Shown here one piece after another: positions 59,501 through 64,000 of a stretch of 64,000 bases of DNA. The position numbers were made by a program, and so were the translations under genes. Under the pieces are notes generated by a model. The model ran no database searches, was not told the origin of the DNA, and saw only the letters and a program-made list of their open reading frames with translations. The DNA is from Kitasatospora viridis (lineage in GTDB: Bacteria > Actinomycetota > Actinomycetes > Streptomycetales > Streptomycetaceae): NCBI RefSeq assembly GCF_007829815.1, contig NZ_VIWT01000001.1, forward strand, positions 3,805,501 through 3,869,500, in the 5' to 3' direction. Every line of letters begins with the position of its first letter. Position 1 is the first letter of the stretch.

Positions 59501-62500
59501 GGCGCCGTAGGTCGCGGGCGTGGCGAGCTCGCCGGTCACGTTGGCGATCAGCGGGATCCGCGGCGCCCCGAACTCGAACGGCTCCAGCACCGTGCGCAGT
59601 TCGCCGAGCATCGGCTCCATCAGCCGGGAGTGGAAGGCGTGCGAGACCACCAACGGCCGCGCCACCACCCGCTGTTCCTTCATCCGGGCGGCGAACCGGG
59701 CGACCTCCTCGGGCGCGCCGGCCACCACCACGGCCTGCGGGCCGTTGACGGCGGCGACGTCCAACTCGAAGCCGTCCAGCCACTCCTGGACCTGCTCGGA
59801 GGTGGCGGAGACGGCCAGCATGGCGCCGGGCGCGGTCTCCTGCATCAGCCGGGCGCGGTGGGTGATCAGGGTGAGCCCGGTCTCCAGGTCCATCACCCCG
59901 GCGTGGATCGCGGCGGCGATCTCGCCGACGCTGTGGCCGAGCACCGCCGAGGCGGTCACGCCCCAGGACTCCCAGAGCGCGGCCAGGCCCAACTCCAGTG
60001 CCACCAGGGCGGGCTGGGTGAAGCGGGTCTGGTTGACCAGCTCCTTCTCGGCGCCGTGGAACATCACCTGGTGCAGCGAGACGCCCAACTGGGGCGCGGT
60101 GACCCGGTCGCAGGCGTCGATCACGGCGCGGAACACCGGCTCGGTCGCGTACAGCTCCCGGCCCATGCCGAAGTGCTGGCTGCCCTGGCCGGAGAAGAGG
60201 AAGGCGACCCGCGGTGCCCGGGTGGCGCGGTGCGGTGTGGTGGGCCCGCGCAGCGCGGCGAGCAGTTCCTCGCGGTCGCGGCCGAGCAGCGCCCGGCGCA
60301 CCGGGAAGTGCGCCCGGCCGGAGCCCGCGGTCACGGCCGCCGCCGGGAGCTCGCCGGCCGGCAGGTCGGTCAGGTGCTTCTCCCAGGCGGCCGTCAGCCG
60401 CTCCAGCCCGGCCTCGTCCGGCGCCGACAGCGGCAGCAGCACGGGGGCGTCCGTGGTGGCGAACGGAACTGACGGAGCGTCAGCTGCTTCGCCGATCACC
60501 AGGTGGGCGTTGGTGCCGGAGAAGCCGAACCCGGAGACGCCCGCCAGTCGCGGCCGCTCGCCGGCCCGCCAGGGCACCTCGGTGTCGCAGACCCGCAGGT
60601 TCATCTCCCGCCACGGCACGTGCGGGTTGCGGGTCTCGCAGTGCAGGTTGCCGGGGATCCGCTGGTGGCGCAGCGCCAGCACGGTCTTGATCACGCTCGC
60701 CATGCCGGAGGCCGACTCGCAGTGGCCGATGTTGCTCTTCACCGAGCCGATCAGCAGCGGCTCGCCGGGGTGCCGGTCGGCGCCGAGCACGGACCAGGCG
60801 GCCCGCAGCTCGATCGGGTCGCCCAGCGAGGTGCCGGTGCCGTGCGCCTCCAGGTAGGAGACCGCCGAGCCGTCGACCCCGGCGTCGGCCAGCGCGGCGC
60901 CGATCACGGCCTGCTGCGCCCGGCCGTTGGGGGCGGTCAGCCCGGAGGAGGCGCCGTCCTGGTTGACGGCGCTGCCGTGCAGCAGCGCGAGGACCCGGTC
61001 GCCGTCGCGCCGGGCGTCGCCGAGCCGCTTGAGCACCAGCACGCCGCAGCCCTCGGACCGGACGAAGCCGTCGGCCTCGGCGGAGAAGGTCTTGCAGCGG
61101 CCGTCGGGCGAGAGCATGTGGGCCCGGCTGACCGCGACCGAGGCGGCGGGTGCGGCGATCACGTTGACCCCGGCGGTGATCGCGCAGTCGGTCTCGCCGG
61201 AGCGCAGCGAGCGGATCGCCAGGTGCAGCGCGACCAGCGAGGAGGAGCAGGCGGTGTCCACCGCGAGCGCGGGCCCGGTCAGCCCGAGCAGGTAGGAGAG
61301 CCGGCCGGCGGCGGCGTTGAGCGCGGTGCCGGTGCTGAAGTAGGCGTCCAGCTGCTCCGGTCCGCCCTGTTCGAGCAGCCGGGCGTAGTCGGAGTTGGAG
61401 ATGCCGAGCCAGACGCCGGTGCTGCTGTCGCGCAGGGCGCGCGGGTCGATCCGGCCGTCCTCCAGCGCGTGCCAGGCGACCTCCAGCAGCAGCCGGTGCT
61501 GCGGGTCCAGGCTCTCCGCCTCGCGGGCGGGGATGTCGAAGAAGGCGGCGTCGAACCGGGCCGGGTCGCGCAGGAAGCCGCCCTGGTCGGTGGTGATGGT
61601 GCCGGGGCGCAGCGGGTCGGCATCGGTGAGCGCGGCGCGGTCCCAGACCCGGTCCGGCACCGGGCCGACGCCGTCGCGGCCCTCGATCAGCAGCTGCCAG
61701 AACTCCTCCACCGAGTCCGCGCCGGGGAAGCGCCCGGCCATGCCGACGATGGCGATCGGCTCGGCGGCGACTGCGGGAGCGGGCCCAGCGGCAGCCACGG
61801 GCACAGGCGCGGGCGTAGCCGCAGGCGCGGGGAGCGGTGGCGGGGTCTCAACGGGTCGCGGAGCCACCGGTCTCGGCGTGAGCAGCGCGAGCACGTGGTC
61901 CGCCAGCCGGGCCACCGTCGGGTGGTCGAAGATCTCCGCGACCGGCACCCGCACGCCGAACACCGCTGACAGCTCGCGCTCCAGGTCCACCGCCATGATC
62001 GAGTCCAGGCCGAGGTCGAAGAAGCCCACGTCCTCGCGGAGCGGGTGGCCCTCGGCGTGGCCGAGCACCGCCGCCACCAGCCCGGCGACCCGCCCACGGG
62101 CGGCGGCCGGCCGGGCCAGCTCGGGCAGCGCGAGCAACTCTTCTGCCACTAGGGCTACTTGATTGGACGTCACATCAACGATCGACTCCTGAGCAGGCGC
62201 CAGCTCCTCGAACAGCGGCCGTCGCCGGCGCACGGCCGTCACCTCAGCGAACCGTGCCCAGTCCACCGGGCAGGCGACGGCCAGCCGCCCGGCACCGGCC
62301 GGTCGGTCGAGCAGGTGCGCGCGCCCGGTCGGCCCGTCCAGCGCGCCGACGCCGAGGCGAGCCAGCTCGGCCCGCTCGGCGGCGTCCGCCATGCCGGCCA
62401 GCGCCCACGGGCCGAAGGCCACGCTGACCGCCGGCCGCCCGGCGGCGGCGCGGTGCTCGGCGAGCGCGTCGAGCCCGCCGTTGGCGGCCCCGTAGGCGCC

Positions 62501-64000
62501 GTAGCCCTCGGTGCCCCAGAGCGCGGAGACCGAGGAGGTCTGGGTGAAGAAGTCCAGCGGCCAGTCCCGGCCGATCAGGTGCAGCCACCAGGCGCCGGTG
62601 AACTTGCCGCGCAGGGCGGTGGCGAAGGTGTCGGCGTCGGCCTCGGCGAGCGGCTGGCGCGGCAGCGCGCCGGCCGTGTGCACCACCCCGCGCACCGGCG
62701 GCAGGTCGGCGGTCTCCCGGCAGGCCTCGGCGAGTTCGGCGGCCGAGTCGCAGTCGGCGCTGCGGTAGCGGACGTCCACGCCGTCGGCGCGCAGCCGCCG
62801 CAGCAGCGCCTCGGCCTCGCCCGCCAGCCGCTCCTGCGGGGTGCGGCCGATCAGCAGCAGGTGGCGGGCACCGCGCCGGACCAGCTCGGTGACGGCCTCC
62901 CGGCCGATCGCCCCGAGCCCGCCGGTGACCAGGTAGCTCGCGTCCGGCCGGATCGCCGGCGCGTCGGACCGGCGCACCGCCACCTCGCGGAGCCGGCCGA
63001 CCAGGACGCCGCCGCCGCGCACGGCGGCCAGGTCCTCGCCGCCGTCCTGGCGGACCAGCCGCAGCAGCGCGGCGGCATCCGCCGCACCGGGGGCGGCGGG
63101 CAGGTCGCAGACGCCGCCCCAGCTCGCCGGGAACTCCAGGCCGAGCGCGGGCGCGAGGCCGTGCAGCAGGCCGTGGTCGGTCGCCGCGACCGGGTCGGCG
63201 CCGGTCACCTGGCGGGCTCCCCGGGTGACGGCCCACGCGGCGCCGGCCGCCGAGCCCCGGTCCAGGCCGTGCACGGCGGCGGTGACCGCGGTGCACAGGG
63301 CCGCGCCGCGGGCGGCGGGGTCGGGCCCCGCGCCGAGCTCGGCGGGCAGCGGGGTGGCCGCGAAGGCGAGCACCAGGGCCACCCGCTCGCCGGCCGGACG
63401 GCCGGCCCAGAACGCTGACCAGGAGTCGGCGCCGTCCGGCAGGGCGGCGTGCTCCCAGCCGGGCACCGGCGCCCCGCCGAGCAGCACGCCCCGCAGGCCC
63501 AGCGCGCTCGCCTGACGGGCCAGCAGCTCCAGCAGCTCGGCGTCGTCGCCGGCCAGCACCAGCGCGTGGGCGTCCGCCGCCGGCTCGGGCAGCACGGCCT
63601 GACGCCAAGCAAGCTCGTGCCCCGTCAGCTCAGGGCTCATCGGCTCCACGCTCGCCGGCTCGGGCGCGTACCGCTGCCGCTGCCACGGGTACCCGGGCAG
63701 GCTCACCACCCGGCGGGCCGGCACGGCGAGCGCCTCCTCCTCCGACCCGGGGCGGCTGACGGCGGCTGACGGCTCGTCGGCGGCCAGCGCGGCGAGCGCC
63801 GCCCCGGCCGCCAGCGGATCGGCGGCGGTGATCCGGGCGCGCTCGGCGAACCGGGGGCGGCCGGCGGTCACCGTGTAGGCGAAGGCGGGGTAGTCGGCGG
63901 CGGGCGCGCCGGCCAGGTGCCCGCCGAGCCGGCCGGCCAGCGCGCGCAGCGCCTCGGGGGTGCGGGCGGAGAGCTCGAAGCCGGTCACCGGCTCCTCCTC
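56504..64000 (-). CDS. Type I modular PKS, incomplete at window edge: (AT-less) KR-ACP / KS-AT-DH-KR-ACP
   Basis: The 2498 residues in the window continue past 64000. Order, with plus-strand positions: a KS-AT linker running straight into LPGYPWQRQRY (AT absent, about 63990-63680); KR about 62940-62350 (VTGGLGAIG; Tyr in YGAYGAAN, Trp eight residues before it); ACP (LGLDS, Ser near 62002); KS about 61760-60500 (Cys near 61248, DTACSSS); AT about 60205-59230 (GQGSQ, GHSVGE, SHAFH, malonyl type); DH (HRLYGTVVTP near 59035 and DSCFQ near 58558); KR (VTGGLGALG near 57665, NYAAAN near 57250; NRD in place of LDD); ACP (LGLDS near 56750). The C-terminus is a docking helix. GTGA overlap joins it to the next PKS gene. 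Confidence 0.92.
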   Translation of the reverse strand, partial: EEEPVTGFELSARTPEALRALAGRLGGHLAGAPAADYPAFAYTVTAGRPRFAERARITAADPLAAGAALAALAADEPSAAVSRPGSEEEALAVPARRVVSLPGYPWQRQRYAPEPASVEPMSPELTGHELAWRQAVLPEPAADAHALVLAGDDAELLELLARQASALGLRGVLLGGAPVPGWEHAALPDGADSWSAFWAGRPAGERVALVLAFAATPLPAELGAGPDPAARGAALCTAVTAAVHGLDRGSAAGAAWAVTRGARQVTGADPVAATDHGLLHGLAPALGLEFPASWGGVCDLPAAPGAADAAALLRLVRQDGGEDLAAVRGGGVLVGRLREVAVRRSDAPAIRPDASYLVTGGLGAIGREAVTELVRRGARHLLLIGRTPQERLAGEAEALLRRLRADGVDVRYRSADCDSAAELAEACRETADLPPVRGVVHTAGALPRQPLAEADADTFATALRGKFTGAWWLHLIGRDWPLDFFTQTSSVSALWGTEGYGAYGAANGGLDALAEHRAAAGRPAVSVAFGPWALAGMADAAERAELARLGVGALDGPTGRAHLLDRPAGAGRLAVACPVDWARFAEVTAVRRRRPLFEELAPAQESIVDVTSNQVALVAEELLALPELARPAAARGRVAGLVAAVLGHAEGHPLREDVGFFDLGLDSIMAVDLERELSAVFGVRVPVAEIFDHPTVARLADHVLALLTPRPVAPRPVETPPPLPAPAATPAPVPVAAAGPAPAVAAEPIAIVGMAGRFPGADSVEEFWQLLIEGRDGVGPVPDRVWDRAALTDADPLRPGTITTDQGGFLRDPARFDAAFFDIPAREAESLDPQHRLLLEVAWHALEDGRIDPRALRDSSTGVWLGISNSDYARLLEQGGPEQLDAYFSTGTALNAAAGRLSYLLGLTGPALAVDTACSSSLVALHLAIRSLRSGETDCAITAGVNVIAAPAASVAVSRAHMLSPDGRCKTFSAEADGFVRSEGCGVLVLKRLGDARRDGDRVLALLHGSAVNQDGASSGLTAPNGRAQQAVIGAALADAGVDGSAVSYLEAHGTGTSLGDPIELRAAWSVLGADRHPGEPLLIGSVKSNIGHCESASGMASVIKTVLALRHQRIPGNLHCETRNPHVPWREMNLRVCDTEVPWRAGERPRLAGVSGFGFSGTNAHLVIGEAADAPSVPFATTDAPVLLPLSAPDEAGLERLTAAWEKHLTDLPAGELPAAAVTAGSGRAHFPVRRALLGRDREELLAALRGPTTPHRATRAPRVAFLFSGQGSQHFGMGRELYATEPVFRAVIDACDRVTAPQLGVSLHQVMFHGAEKELVNQTRFTQPALVALELGLAALWESWGVTASAVLGHSVGEIAAAIHAGVMDLETGLTLITHRARLMQETAPGAMLAVSATSEQVQEWLDGFELDVAAVNGPQAVVVAGAPEEVARFAARMKEQRVVARPLVVSHAFHSRLMEPMLGELRTVLEPFEFGAPRIPLIANVTGELATPATYGADYWAEHVRRPVRFHQGAQRLAELEIDLCLELGPDRTLGHLVTAAGLAPAGGTLPSLRRGGKDRAILAAAARTLYEHGQELNWARVQAGSSPQRGAAPRYPFAETAYWTTVRPRPAAAPAARAAHWGAELRSPALSGRAFAFERTAEFPGYLTDHRLYGTVVTPAASHLGTLLSALAGGGRPFAIEDLVCPRALVIKDGERYEAQILLADGELTVQSLIDREENRWERHLAARLGPTAGPLPALPDRDAFIADADRHITGAAFYSYFRELGYTLGPSFQWIADVWIRGSEALVRYQQPQLPDDPADYEVYPGLIDSCFQSIAGFMVDDEAAEAPSLAIPFAAARLAFPGRPEGGGELWGHVRVTKAEPLPHGRSRVETADLHLFTGAGTTVFTADGFRVRHAPKAVLEQSLRGGTPHAHELVWAARPERAAGTGTRHRVLVLGRPDEWTASLAEALAALGHDASVAADATALDAATGLVLDTRFGQVAEAAACDALDAAVALARTLREEAPRSVPYAVLGDGRAAAAPVREALWGMLAALEAEDAERRLLRITPHPELARDARALAALLAAELDAGLPELRLALDPDGPKAARLVPLARAGAEPRWRGGVLVTGGLGALGLSVARTLAEQGAPALTLMGRSAPDETARRVIDELVAAGVEVTVTAGDVTDPEDCARAVRAAEPLCAVFHLAGVNRDGAFENLTADSFEQVFAAKARGAEHLAAAARGAGLDAFVLFSSVSSVLGSAGQANYAAANGYLNGLAQALRDSGVPATSVAWGPWVPADKGGMAAAAAVERATERLGVRPLDDAEAGPLLALAAGGERAGLVAVALDPQRYAERLAGHPRGALLAGSAPVVQRATGGRERGWLLDRLTGPAGAGRDAELRGAELRDAIRDLVGEVLGDPARADDTIGFADLGLDSIMVIDLRTQLAHALGTELPATVAIDHPTVAALADYVTGSLFAEAPVPEAAVPDDGADQGDPRDLSFEELIRAVQNDLEA

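Overview
The window is about 70+% G+C with strong third-position G/C. Starts are ATG, GTG or TTG behind GGAG-type Shine-Dalgarno sites, terminators are long perfect GC hairpins, and many genes overlap by ATGA or GTGA. The gene content (AfsQ1/AfsQ2 with SigQ, AfsR/SARP regulators, an AfsA-like protein, type I PKS, a paired RHH/DUF4097 locus) points to a Streptomyces or Kitasatospora chromosome. The first ~41.6 kb looks like ordinary core chromosome. The rest is an accessory biosynthetic gene cluster that runs off the right edge.

Layout. 0-1 kb: start of the succinate dehydrogenase operon (sdhC, sdhD, 5' end of sdhA; minus strand). 1.2-10.7 kb: lipoprotein, OHCU decarboxylase, tripeptidyl-peptidase-like hydrolase, SDR, acyl-CoA mutase, S53 secreted protease, M20 amidohydrolase. 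10.9-18.3 kb: nucleoside uptake and salvage block (BMP lipoprotein, ABC ATPase, two permeases, cytidine deaminase, thymidine phosphorylase). 18.4-28.9 kb: RHH regulator/DUF4097 pair, monooxygenase, Uma2/MFS/LysR group, DIP1984 gene with flanking repeats, ECF-like sigma with membrane partner, adenosine deaminase, small secreted protein, PspC. 28.9-33.5 kb: VanZ protein, AfsQ-type two-component operon, divergent sigQ. 33.6-41.6 kb: HTH protein, DUF397-like protein, AraC regulator, oxidoreductase, uridine-kinase-like protein, and a deoC-ALDH-ALDH operon. 41.7-64 kb: gene cluster with a short SARP, MMPL exporter, KASIII-like protein whose nucleophile is Ser, YrdB-like protein, free-standing adenylation and carrier proteins, AfsA-like protein, large AfsR-type regulator, type II thioesterase and two PKS proteins.

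The two main results are these. (1) A palindrome, CTACGCGCGTAG, lies upstream of four separate nucleoside transcription units: exact at add and deoC, 10 of 12 bases at the BMP transporter and at deoA. This suggests one regulon for nucleoside uptake and breakdown, probably under a LacI-type repressor not encoded here. (2) The PKS alternates modules from which the acyltransferase has been deleted with one module that keeps a malonyl-type AT. It sits with free-standing A and PCP proteins and a Cys-to-Ser KASIII homologue, an arrangement that suggests amino-acid priming and AT sharing between modules. A shared CTTTAGC motif precedes three of the cluster operons and may be their cluster-specific control site.

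All calls come from reading the sequence and recalled family motifs. No database search was run.
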